Positions 1 through 6,687 of a DNA stretch of 28,916 nt are shown here, in pieces. The translations under genes and the position numbers were made by a program. The DNA comes from an uncultured Collinsella sp. GTDB taxonomy: Bacteria; Actinomycetota; Coriobacteriia; Coriobacteriales; Coriobacteriaceae. The DNA lies in contig CAJMHR010000031.1 in the NCBI GenBank assembly GCA_905213265.1, positions 1-28,916 of the forward strand, given 5' to 3'. Under the pieces are notes generated by a model that saw nothing but the letters and a program-made list of their open reading frames with translations, was not told the DNA's origin and did no database searches. Each line of letters opens with the position of its first letter. Within the stretch, counting starts at the first letter, position 1.

Positions 1-7
1 GAGTTCC

Positions 8-43
8 GCACGAGCCGGAGAGCACTTAATGTGCTCTCCGTGC
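8..43. other. Inverted repeat at the left edge
   Basis: A 9-bp perfect inverted repeat (GGAGAGCAC / GTGCTCTCC, loop TTAAT) lies at 17-39. It can be extended by GCAC/GTGC pairing (8-11 with 40-43) across a one-sided bulge. No T-tract follows it on either strand, so it does not look like an intrinsic terminator. It lies downstream of pnp and its terminator in the direction of pnp transcription, so it may belong to the leader of a gene outside the window. Two direct copies of GAGCAGGA (44-51 and 57-64) lie next to it. Function unknown. Confidence 0.4.
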
Positions 44-93
44 GAGCAGGACTGTAGAGCAGGAAACTTTGCCCGCGGCCCCCGCCGGGAATA

Positions 94-126
94 GCAAAAG
101 GGCGACCCCTGTCCGGAGTCGCCCTT
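94..126 (-). terminator. Intrinsic terminator after pnp
   Basis: On the minus strand, 24 nt after the pnp stop codon, AAGGGCGAC pairs with GTCGCCCTT (9 bp, 118-126 with 98-106) around a loop of about 11 nt. A short T-run (TTTTGC) follows. This fits a Rho-independent terminator closing the pnp transcript. Confidence 0.8.
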
Positions 127-149
127 GTTGAGCTGCTTATGTTTAGCTG

Positions 150-2396
150 TTACTCGGCGTCGTGGTGACGGCGGGGCTTACGGCCTCCGTTGTCGCCGGG
201 ACGACGCGGACGGTCGCCGCGCTCGGAGCGCTCGCGACGCGGACGCTCACGGCGCTGGAAGTGCTCGCCGTCGCCCTCGGAGGCACCCTCGGCGCGAGCC
301 GGGGCCTCGGGCTTGTCAAGACGATCGAGCGAGATCTTGCCACGATCGTCGACCTCGATGACGACGACCTTGACCTCGTCGCCGACGTTGAGGACGTCCT
401 CGACCTTCTCCACGCGGCCCTTGGCGACGCGGGAGATGTGCAGCAGGCCGTCCTTACCGGGCAGCAGGTTGACGAAGGCGCCGAAGGGCTGGATGGAGAC
501 CACGCGACCGGTGTACTCCTCGCCCGGCTCGGGAACCTTGATGATGAGCTTGATGCGCTCGACAGCCTGGTCGACGGACTCGCCGGTGCCGCCGACAAAG
601 ACGGTGCCGTCCTCCTGGATGTCGACCGAAGCGCCGGTCTCATCCTGGATACCGCGGATGACCTTACCGCCGGAACCGATGACGTCGCGGATCTTGTCGG
701 TCGGAACCTGGATGGAAACGATGCGCGGAGCGGTGCTGCGCGTGGTGTGGCGCGGCTCGGGGATCACATCGAGCATCTTCTGCAGGATGAAGGCGCGACC
801 CTCCTTGGCCTGCTGCAGGGCGCGGGCCAGGATGTCGAAGGTGAGGCCGGTGGCCTTGTTGTCCATCTGCAGGGCGGTGATGCCCTCGGTGGTGCCAGTG
901 ACCTTAAAGTCCATGTCGCCCAGGAAGTCCTCGAGACCCTGGATGTCGGACAGGACCACGGTCTTGCCCTCCTCCTGGATCAGGCCCATGGCGATACCGG
1001 AGACCGGGCGCTTAATGGGCACGCCGCCGTCCATAAGGGCGAGCGTGGAGCCGCAGGTCGAAGCCATCGAAGAGGAGCCGTTGGACTCCATGACCTCGGA
1101 GACGACGCGGATGGCGTAGGGGAACTCGTTCTCGTCGGGAAGCACCGGAAGCAGAGCGCGCTCGGCCAGATTGCCATGGCCGATCTCGCGGCGCTTGGGG
1201 CTGCCCATGCGGCCGGTCTCGCCGGTGCAGAAAGGCGGGAAGTTGTAGTGGTGCATGTAGCGCTTGCCCTCGGTGGGCTCGATGGTATCCAGACGCTGGC
1301 CCTCGTTGAGCATGCCGAGCGACAGGACGGAGAGCACCTGGGTCTGGCCGCGCTGGAACAGGCCGGAGCCGTGAACGAGCGGCAGGTAGTTGTCCTTCAC
1401 CATGATGGGACGGATCTCGTCGGCAGCACGGCCGTCGACGCGCTCGCCGGTCTCGACGACCATGGTGCGCATGGCCTTCTTCTCGAGCTTCTTGAGCGCC
1501 ACGGGGATCTCGCGCTCCCAAGCGGCCTGCTCCTCCTCGGTGAACTCGGCGCGGATGGACTCCTTCAGAGCCTCGACCTTACCGATACGGGAGAGCTTGT
1601 CGGCGTCGCGAAGGGCGGCAGCCATCTCGTCGTAGTGGGCGAAGATGCGCTCCTGGACCTCCTCGACGGGCTGGTCGAGCGGGTACTCCTTCTTGACGAT
1701 GGGGCCGTTAACCTGCTCCCACTCGGCGACGAACTCGTCCTGAGCCTGGCAGAAAGCAGCAAGGGCCTCCTGGCCAAACTTCATAGCGGCGAGCATGTCG
1801 TCCTCGGAGATCTCCTCGGCGCCGGCCTCGACCATCGAGATGAAGTCGGCGGATCCGCCCAGCTCCAGGTCCAGATCGGAGTTCTCGCGCTCCTCGTAGG
1901 TGGGGTTGACGATAAACTCGCCGGTCTCCACGTTACGGCCGATGCGCACGCAGGCAAGCGGGCCCTCGAAGGGCACGCCGCCGAGCGTCATGGCCAGGGA
2001 GGCACCCATGACGTTGATGACGTCGAAGGGGTTGACCTGGTCGGCGACGAGCGAGGTAGCGACAATGTGTACCTCGTTGCGGAAGCCGTCCGGGAAGCTC
2101 GGGCGAATCGGACGGTCGATCATGCGCGCGGTGAGCGTGGCCTTCTCGCTGGGACGGCCCTCACGCTTGAGGTAGCCACCCGGGATGCGGCCGGCTGCGT
2201 ACATCTTCTCGTTGAAGTCGACGGTCAGCGGGAAGAAGTCGTAGTTCTTGCGCTCCTTGGAGACGACCACGGTGTCGAGCATCGTGGTGTCGCCCTGCTT
2301 GACCAGGCAGGCGCCGGTGGCCTGCTTGGCAAGCTCGCCCGACTCAAAGGTGTAGGTCTTGCCGTACAGCTCAAAGGTCTTGGATACGAGTGTCAT
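150..2396 (-). CDS. pnp: Polyribonucleotide nucleotidyltransferase (PNPase)
   Basis: A 748-aa phosphorolytic 3'-5' exoribonuclease, normally acting in mRNA decay as a trimer in the cytoplasm. Two RNase PH-like domains are followed by a KH domain (VIGSGGKVIRGI) and an S1 domain (from EEYTGRVVSIQPFGAFV to KISLDRL). After S1 comes a strongly basic tail of about 50 residues, rich in Arg, Gly and Asp (RRERPRRERSERG), probably disordered and RNA-binding. The start is set at the ATG at 2396, the first residues being MTLVSKTFELYGK, because AAGGAG lies 7 nt upstream. A longer reading to 2501 is possible but runs through leader hairpins and has no family similarity. It follows rpsO, the usual bacterial order, but is separated from it by a terminator. 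Stop TAA. Confidence 0.97.
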   Translation of the reverse strand: MTLVSKTFELYGKTYTFESGELAKQATGACLVKQGDTTMLDTVVVSKERKNYDFFPLTVDFNEKMYAAGRIPGGYLKREGRPSEKATLTARMIDRPIRPSFPDGFRNEVHIVATSLVADQVNPFDVINVMGASLAMTLGGVPFEGPLACVRIGRNVETGEFIVNPTYEERENSDLDLELGGSADFISMVEAGAEEISEDDMLAAMKFGQEALAAFCQAQDEFVAEWEQVNGPIVKKEYPLDQPVEEVQERIFAHYDEMAAALRDADKLSRIGKVEALKESIRAEFTEEEQAAWEREIPVALKKLEKKAMRTMVVETGERVDGRAADEIRPIMVKDNYLPLVHGSGLFQRGQTQVLSVLSLGMLNEGQRLDTIEPTEGKRYMHHYNFPPFCTGETGRMGSPKRREIGHGNLAERALLPVLPDENEFPYAIRVVSEVMESNGSSSMASTCGSTLALMDGGVPIKRPVSGIAMGLIQEEGKTVVLSDIQGLEDFLGDMDFKVTGTTEGITALQMDNKATGLTFDILARALQQAKEGRAFILQKMLDVIPEPRHTTRSTAPRIVSIQVPTDKIRDVIGSGGKVIRGIQDETGASVDIQEDGTVFVGGTGESVDQAVERIKLIIKVPEPGEEYTGRVVSIQPFGAFVNLLPGKDGLLHISRVAKGRVEKVEDVLNVGDEVKVVVIEVDDRGKISLDRLDKPEAPARAEGASEGDGEHFQRRERPRRERSERGDRPRRPGDNGGRKPRRHHDAE

Positions 2397-2409
2397 TGTT
2401 CTCCTTAAC

Positions 2410-2480
2410 CCCGCAGACCCCTTGTCTGCGGGCTTCTCATGTGACGCGGGCCCCCTGCCCCCGCCACGCTTCAGAGCGTG
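2410..2480 (-). promoter_or_regulatory. pnp leader hairpins, one abutting the ribosome-binding site
   Basis: Between the rpsO terminator and the pnp ATG the minus-strand leader holds a perfect 9-bp hairpin (CCCGCAGAC / GTCTGCGGG, loop AAGGG, 2410-2432). It ends 3 nt before the AAGGAG ribosome-binding site at 2401-2406. A second hairpin (CACGCT / AGCGTG, 4-nt loop) lies at 2465-2480. In enterobacteria the pnp leader forms a double-stranded element that is processed and bound by PNPase for autoregulation. A similar role here is inference. Confidence 0.55.
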
Positions 2481-2497
2481 ATTGTTCGCGCCCTTAC

Positions 2498-2531
2498 ACA
2501 AAAAGAGCGCCCCGCTGCGCAGGACGCTCTT
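2498..2531 (-). terminator. Terminator/attenuator between rpsO and pnp
   Basis: On the minus strand, 15 nt after the rpsO stop, AAGAGCG (2525-2531) pairs with CGCTCTT (2503-2509). Extra G-C pairs are possible inside, and a TTTTT run follows. It should end most rpsO transcripts, leaving pnp dependent on read-through or on its own promoter in the leader. Confidence 0.85.
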
Positions 2532-2545
2532 AGCATGTACAAATC

Positions 2546-2824
2546 CTACTGGATGTTGTCGCGGATGCCCAGAGCCTTGATGAGCTCACGGTACTCGACG
2601 ATGTCGTTCTTCTTGATGTAGGAGAGAAGACGACGACGACGGCCGACGAGCATGAGCAGGCCACGACGGGTGTGGAAGTCCTTCTGGTGGGACTTCATGT
2701 GCTCGGTCAGCTCCTTGATGCGCTCGGACAGGATGGCGACCTGAACCTTGGGGTTGCCGGTGTCGACCGGGGTGTTACCGAACTGGGCAGTCAGCTCCGC
2801 CTTGCGCTCTTTGGAAACAGTCAT
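2546..2824 (-). CDS. rpsO: 30S ribosomal protein S15
   Basis: A 92-aa protein close to the usual 89 aa. It binds the central domain of 16S rRNA early in 30S assembly. Family hallmarks are visible: the N-terminal SKERKAEL segment, a DTGNPKVQVA stretch, HTRRGLLMLVGRRRRLL and the C-terminal RELIKALGIRDN. The start is the ATG at 2824, preceded by AAAGGTG at a good distance. A longer in-frame reading to 2920 runs through the leader and is not supported. It is a single-gene unit with its own likely promoter just past recO and a terminator before pnp. Confidence 0.98.
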   Translation of the reverse strand: MTVSKERKAELTAQFGNTPVDTGNPKVQVAILSERIKELTEHMKSHQKDFHTRRGLLMLVGRRRRLLSYIKKNDIVEYRELIKALGIRDNIQ

Positions 2825-2844
2825 TGTTTCACCTTTCGTTTTGC

Positions 2845-2860
2845 GTCGCCCACGGGCGAC
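2845..2860 (-). promoter_or_regulatory. Hairpin in the rpsO leader
   Basis: A perfect 6-bp hairpin (GTCGCC / GGCGAC, 4-nt loop) lies about 20 nt upstream of the rpsO start codon, shortly before its ribosome-binding site. S15 represses its own translation through leader structures that differ between phyla. This hairpin is a candidate, but no characteristic S15 site could be proved by eye. Confidence 0.4.
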
Positions 2861-2929
2861 TCGATTCGCCTCGGACTGGGAAGCCGCCGGTGGAGCGAAC
2901 AACCAAGGTCGAGGTACCAACAGGTCGGT

Positions 2930-2938
2930 ATGTTACCA
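2930..2938 (-). promoter_or_regulatory. Candidate rpsO promoter (extended -10)
   Basis: On the minus strand TGG-TAACAT forms an extended -10 box (TGn plus TAnnnT) between the recO stop at 2963 and rpsO. Transcription would begin near 2923, giving a leader of about 100 nt. No good -35 hexamer was seen at the right spacing. Confidence 0.45.
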
Positions 2939-2962
2939 CAAGCAGCCCGCGCCTGCGCATCA

Positions 2963-3712
2963 TCACCGACCCAACATGAATTCCATCGCGCGGAGGCGCT
3001 GATCGGTGTGCGTCGCAGCCCAAACATGCGAAAGCCCGAGCAGGAATGCCGCCGTATGCGGGTCGATTCGCTCGGCCATGAGCGCATCGAAGGTCATGGA
3101 CATGAGGGCGCGCAGCCATGCGGTCTCACCGGTCGACACCAGTTCGGCACCTGGAACGCTCGACGCGCACGACCCGCACATGAGACCGCCCGCCTGGGCT
3201 GAAAAATACGACAGCATGGGGTCTCCGCACAGCACACAGGCCGAAAAATCGGGACGATAGCCAACGTGCGATAGCAGCTTAAAGACATATGCCGCCACAA
3301 GTAGGTCCATATGTGCCGTGTCAAGCCCGCTGCCCACCAGGGCAAGCGCTCGCTGCGTGATGGCAAAGGTAAACGGGTCCTCGGCGTCCTCGAACGAGCA
3401 CACGCGCGCGACCTCGGCGATCGCGCTTGCGGCGCATGTCGTCTCGTAATCGGGCGCAACGCCGAGCGGCGCCTCCATAAGCTCGGCCTGGGAAACCACG
3501 TCGAGCGACCGTCCATGCGCAAGCAGCATATCGACGGTACAGAACAGCTCGCAGCGCGCAGCCAGGCGTCCACCGGGTTTGCGGGCGCCCTTTGCCACGG
3601 CACGAACCTGCCGACCCCGCTCGTCAAGCATCGTCAGGATCAAGTCCGTCTCTTTGAGCTTCGTCTTGTCGAGGACGAGTACCTTCGTGCGATATGTCCG
3701 GGAGCCTGCCAT
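2963..3712 (-). CDS. recO: DNA repair protein RecO
   Basis: A 249-aa recombination mediator that helps load RecA on SSB-coated single-stranded DNA in the RecFOR pathway. The N-terminal third fits the OB-fold (RTKVLVLDKTKLKETDLIL, then RAVAKGARKPGGR). A four-cysteine zinc site is visible at C159, C162, C179 and C182 (CVLCGD and CGSC). Length is usual for the family. The start ATG at 3712 lies 15 nt after the era stop, with AAGGG overlapping that stop. It is the last gene of the phoH-ybeY-dgkA-era-recO block, a common order. Confidence 0.95.
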   Translation of the reverse strand: MAGSRTYRTKVLVLDKTKLKETDLILTMLDERGRQVRAVAKGARKPGGRLAARCELFCTVDMLLAHGRSLDVVSQAELMEAPLGVAPDYETTCAASAIAEVARVCSFEDAEDPFTFAITQRALALVGSGLDTAHMDLLVAAYVFKLLSHVGYRPDFSACVLCGDPMLSYFSAQAGGLMCGSCASSVPGAELVSTGETAWLRALMSMTFDALMAERIDPHTAAFLLGLSHVWAATHTDQRLRAMEFMLGR

Positions 3713-3727
3713 GCGCGCCGCGCGCCC

Positions 3728-4795
3728 TTAGTCCTCGGCGTTGTAGCCAAAGCGGCGAATCTGGGCCTCGTCGTCACGCCAGCCGGCCTTGACCTTCACG
3801 TCCAGCTCCAAAAAGACCTGCGTGCCAAAGATACGCTCAAGATCGCGACGGGCGTCGATACCGATATGCTTGATCATCTCGCCGCCCTTGCCGATGATGA
3901 TGCCCTTTTGGCCCTCGCGCTCGACGTAAATGGTGGCGTGCACGCGCAGTACCTTCTTGGTCTGCTCGAGTGCATCGCAGATCACGCCAACGGAGTGCGG
4001 AATCTCATCACGGGTGCGGCGCAAGACCTTCTCGCGCACAAACTCGGCAACGAGCGTTTCATCGGAAGCGTCGGTACCCATGTCCTCGGGGAACCAACGC
4101 GGACCCTCAGGCAAAAAGTGCGCAACGGTCTCTATAAAGGCATCGACGTTGAAGTTCTTGACCGACGACGTCACGATCTCGTCGTCATATTCCATGAGTT
4201 CGTGGGCTGCCTTAAGCTGCTCCATGACCTGTGCGGGGTCGGCCTCATCGGCCTTGGTGAGCACCAGGACCTTCTTGCAACGAGCGCATCTGACGCGCTC
4301 GGCAACCCAGGCGTCTCCCCTGCCGATCGGTTTGGTGGCATCAATCAAAAACGCGACAACATCAACATCGTTCAGCTCGAACAACGCGCTCTTGTTGAGC
4401 TCGGATCCCAAGCCGTCCTTGGGCTTATGAATACCGGGGGTATCGACAAAGACCAGCTGGTAGCCGGGGCGGTTGACGACGGCGCGCATGCGGCGGCGGG
4501 TCGTCTGGGCCACCGGCGAGGTGATGGCGACCTTTTTGCCATAGCAGGCATTAAGCAGCGTGGACTTGCCAGCGTTGGGACGACCGACCAGGGCCACAAA
4601 GCCGCTGCGGAAACCGGGCTCAACGTCACCAAAGCCCGCGAGGTTGTCGTCCTCGTCGCACAGGGCATCGAGTTCCTCGTCGCTCATACCCTCAAACGGG
4701 TCGAACTCCTCGACATCCTCGAGCTCCTCGGTATCCACCGCGTCCAGGGACTCGTCGTCCAAAATCTCATCGGCAGGCTGCATATTGTCGGACAT
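3728..4795 (-). CDS. era: GTPase Era with acidic N-terminal extension
   Basis: A 355-aa GTPase that binds the 3' end of 16S rRNA and checks 30S maturation. The GTPase domain shows G1 GRPNAGKS (71-78), G2 around TTRRRM (98-103), G3 DTPG (118-121) and G4 TKAD (180-183). The C-terminal KH domain has GIIIGKGG (298-305). The first 60 or so residues form a strongly acidic, low-complexity extension rich in Asp and Glu that most Era proteins (about 300 aa) lack. The ATG at 4795 has AAAGGGA 7 nt upstream. Internal ATGs at codons 5 and 37 are possible but have no better ribosome-binding site. Nearby ybeY and phoH also act in rRNA maturation. Confidence 0.96.
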   Translation of the reverse strand: MSDNMQPADEILDDESLDAVDTEELEDVEEFDPFEGMSDEELDALCDEDDNLAGFGDVEPGFRSGFVALVGRPNAGKSTLLNACYGKKVAITSPVAQTTRRRMRAVVNRPGYQLVFVDTPGIHKPKDGLGSELNKSALFELNDVDVVAFLIDATKPIGRGDAWVAERVRCARCKKVLVLTKADEADPAQVMEQLKAAHELMEYDDEIVTSSVKNFNVDAFIETVAHFLPEGPRWFPEDMGTDASDETLVAEFVREKVLRRTRDEIPHSVGVICDALEQTKKVLRVHATIYVEREGQKGIIIGKGGEMIKHIGIDARRDLERIFGTQVFLELDVKVKAGWRDDEAQIRRFGYNAED

Positions 4796-4807
4796 GGGAA
4801 TCCCTTT

Positions 4808-5185
4808 CTAAATAAAGCCGAGCGCGTGGGCAAATACCAGCAAGCCCACAATCGCGGCGGTGATGGAAAGAACGTATACGGAGGCGGCGGCGATGTCCTT
4901 CGCACGCTTGGCCAGCGGATGGAGCTCCTGGGTCGCTAGGTCGACGATAGCCTCCATAGCGGTGTTGCACAGCTCGCCGTGAATCACCAGGCCACAACAG
5001 ATGATAATCGTGGCCCACTCGGCAATGTCGAGCCCCACGATACAGCCGGCAATGACGGTGCACACGCCCGCAACGAGCATGACCTTAATGTTGCGCTCGG
5101 TATTGACGGCGGTGACGAAGCCCTCCATGGCGTAGGAAAACGACTTTAAGAAGGACGGATGGTCCTTGTTCGATCCGGGAATCAT
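4808..5185 (-). CDS. dgkA: Diacylglycerol/undecaprenol kinase family protein
   Basis: A 125-aa integral membrane kinase of the DgkA family. Gram-positive members mainly phosphorylate undecaprenol to recycle the cell-wall lipid carrier; others use diacylglycerol, and the substrate cannot be told from sequence alone. About three membrane segments are seen: VMLVAGVCTVIAGCIVG, WATIIICCGLVIHGEL and VYVLSITAAIVGLLVF. Family motifs are NTERNIK, ELCNTAMEAIVDL and HPLAKRAKDIAAASV. The ATG at 5185 has AGGAG overlapping the ybeY stop, so the two are probably translationally coupled. It sits between ybeY and era, the usual place. Confidence 0.93.
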   Translation of the reverse strand: MIPGSNKDHPSFLKSFSYAMEGFVTAVNTERNIKVMLVAGVCTVIAGCIVGLDIAEWATIIICCGLVIHGELCNTAMEAIVDLATQELHPLAKRAKDIAAASVYVLSITAAIVGLLVFAHALGFI

Positions 5186-5194
5186 AGACGGCTC

Positions 5195-5704
5195 CTAGTC
5201 GTGGGCGTGGTTGGTGATGGGGCCGACGTGGACTAGCTTAGGGTCCTCGCCGCGCTCGAGCGCCAGATCGCGCAGGATGGCGTCCTCGCGGGCCTCCATG
5301 ACCTCGGCCTCGTCGTCCTCGATGTGGTCATAGCCCAGCAGGTGCAGCATGCCGTGAACGAGCATCAGACGACACTCGTCAGCGGGGCTATTGCCAAAAC
5401 CGGGGGCCTGACGGGCAATAACCTGCGGGGCCAAGATGATATCGCCGAGCTCGAGCGTCTCGTCGGCGGGAATATCCTCGTCAAAGGCCGAGTCGCATTC
5501 AAACGAGAGCACATCGGTGGTGCGGTCGATACCGCGCCACTCGTGGTTGAGCTCATGCATCTCGTCCTCGTCGACATACGAAAGGGAAATCTCGACTTCA
5601 CGCTCAACGCCCTCGGCGGCAAGCACAACCTCGCAGATGTGCTCCACCTCCTGCGCGTCGAGCAGCGTATCGAGCTCGGCATCGTTGCTGATCAATACAC
5701 TCAA
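5195..5704 (-). CDS. ybeY: Endoribonuclease YbeY (rRNA maturation)
   Basis: A 169-aa metal-dependent endoribonuclease acting in 16S rRNA 3'-end processing and ribosome quality control. The zinc motif H-x3-H-x5-H is complete (H117, H121, H127 in HGMLHLLGYDH), with the conserved RTTDVLSFE segment before it. The start is a TTG at 5702-5704 that overlaps the phoH stop as TTGA. AAAGGAG lies 5 nt upstream, and no ATG or GTG serves in frame nearby. The overlap suggests coupled translation with phoH, its usual partner. Confidence 0.94.
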   Translation of the reverse strand: MSVLISNDAELDTLLDAQEVEHICEVVLAAEGVEREVEISLSYVDEDEMHELNHEWRGIDRTTDVLSFECDSAFDEDIPADETLELGDIILAPQVIARQAPGFGNSPADECRLMLVHGMLHLLGYDHIEDDEAEVMEAREDAILRDLALERGEDPKLVHVGPITNHAHD

Positions 5705-6687
5705 CGGGACTCCTTTCGGTCACGTACGCGTTTCTCGCGCACATCATCATAAGTATCGTATGCCTCGACGATACGACCCACCAGGGCATGGCGCACCACG
5801 TCGGCACGCTCGAGGTGCGAAAATGCGACATCATCGACACGGCCCAAAATCTTCTCGACATCCGCCAAACCACCACGACGACCCACCAGGTCACGCTGGC
5901 TCAGGTCGCCGGTAATCACGAACTTGGAGTTGAATCCCAGGCGCGTCAGGAACATCTTCATCTGCTCGGGCGTGGTATTTTGCGCCTCGTCGAGCACCAC
6001 GAAGGCATCACTCAGCGTGCGGCCGCGCATGTAGGCAAGCGGGGCGATCTCGATCACGCCGCGCTCCATAAGGTCATCGGTGCGCTCGCGATCCATCATG
6101 TCAAAAAGGGCGTCGTAAAGCGGACGCATGTAGGGATCGATCTTTTCCTCGAGGGTGCCGGGCAAAAACCCCAGATTCTCCCCCGCCTCGACAACCGGAC
6201 GCGTCAAGATCAGACGGCCCACCTCGTGACGCTTGAGCGCGGCAACGGCGAGCGCCATGGCCAGATAGGTCTTACCGGTACCGGCAGGACCCAAGCCAAA
6301 CGTGATGGTATGCGAGCGGATGGCATCCACATAGCGCTTTTGCCCGAGCGTCTTGGGGCGAATGACGCGGCCGCGATACGAAAGCAGCACGTCATCGCGA
6401 AGCGACGTAGCCTCGTGCTCACCGTCGCGCAAGACGGCCAGGCAGCGAGAGACATCGTCGGCAGACAGCGTGCGCCCGGCGGCCGCCTCGCGAAAAGCGT
6501 GCTCGAAAAAGCGCGCCACGAGTTCGACCTCGTCCGGGTCGCCGCTCACGGAGATGCTATCGCCACGGGCGACCACATGGGCGCGAACCAAGCTCTCAAG
6601 CGCACGAAGGACGCCGTCGCCGGCGCCCAAAACGCGCGAGGGATCAATTCCCTCGGGAACGGTAAGTCTAATCTTCGAGGCTTCCAT
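5701..6687 (-). CDS. phoH: PhoH-like P-loop ATPase
   Basis: A 328-aa PhoH family protein, an ATPase with proposed RNA-related roles. Walker A is GPAGTGKT (133-140) and Walker B is VVLDEAQNT (230-238), followed by ITGDLSQRDL (258-267). A small N-terminal domain (about 1-100) precedes the ATPase core. The start ATG at 6687 has GGGAGG 5 nt upstream; an extension to 6792 lies inside mtaB and is not needed. The start overlaps the mtaB 3' end by 20 nt, and the stop overlaps the ybeY start. Confidence 0.95.
   Translation of the reverse strand: MEASKIRLTVPEGIDPSRVLGAGDGVLRALESLVRAHVVARGDSISVSGDPDEVELVARFFEHAFREAAAGRTLSADDVSRCLAVLRDGEHEATSLRDDVLLSYRGRVIRPKTLGQKRYVDAIRSHTITFGLGPAGTGKTYLAMALAVAALKRHEVGRLILTRPVVEAGENLGFLPGTLEEKIDPYMRPLYDALFDMMDRERTDDLMERGVIEIAPLAYMRGRTLSDAFVVLDEAQNTTPEQMKMFLTRLGFNSKFVITGDLSQRDLVGRRGGLADVEKILGRVDDVAFSHLERADVVRHALVGRIVEAYDTYDDVREKRVRDRKESR

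Noticed and set aside
162..2408. A 748-codon plus-strand frame opposite pnp
   Set aside because: It mirrors the pnp frame over its length; composition is dominated by Leu, Gly, Asp and Val and no domain is recognisable.
2397..2501. An N-terminal extension of PNPase starting at 2501
   Set aside because: The extra 35 residues run through the leader hairpins, and the ATG at 2396 has a near-ideal ribosome-binding site and the family-typical start.
4250..4260. Era G4 motif reading TKAD instead of NKxD as a sign of lost function
   Set aside because: T/NKxD variation is common among active GTPases of this family, and all other motifs are intact.
3311..4939. A 542-codon plus-strand frame opposite recO, era and dgkA
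   Set aside because: It is antisense to three conserved genes, with no ribosome-binding site and no family resemblance.
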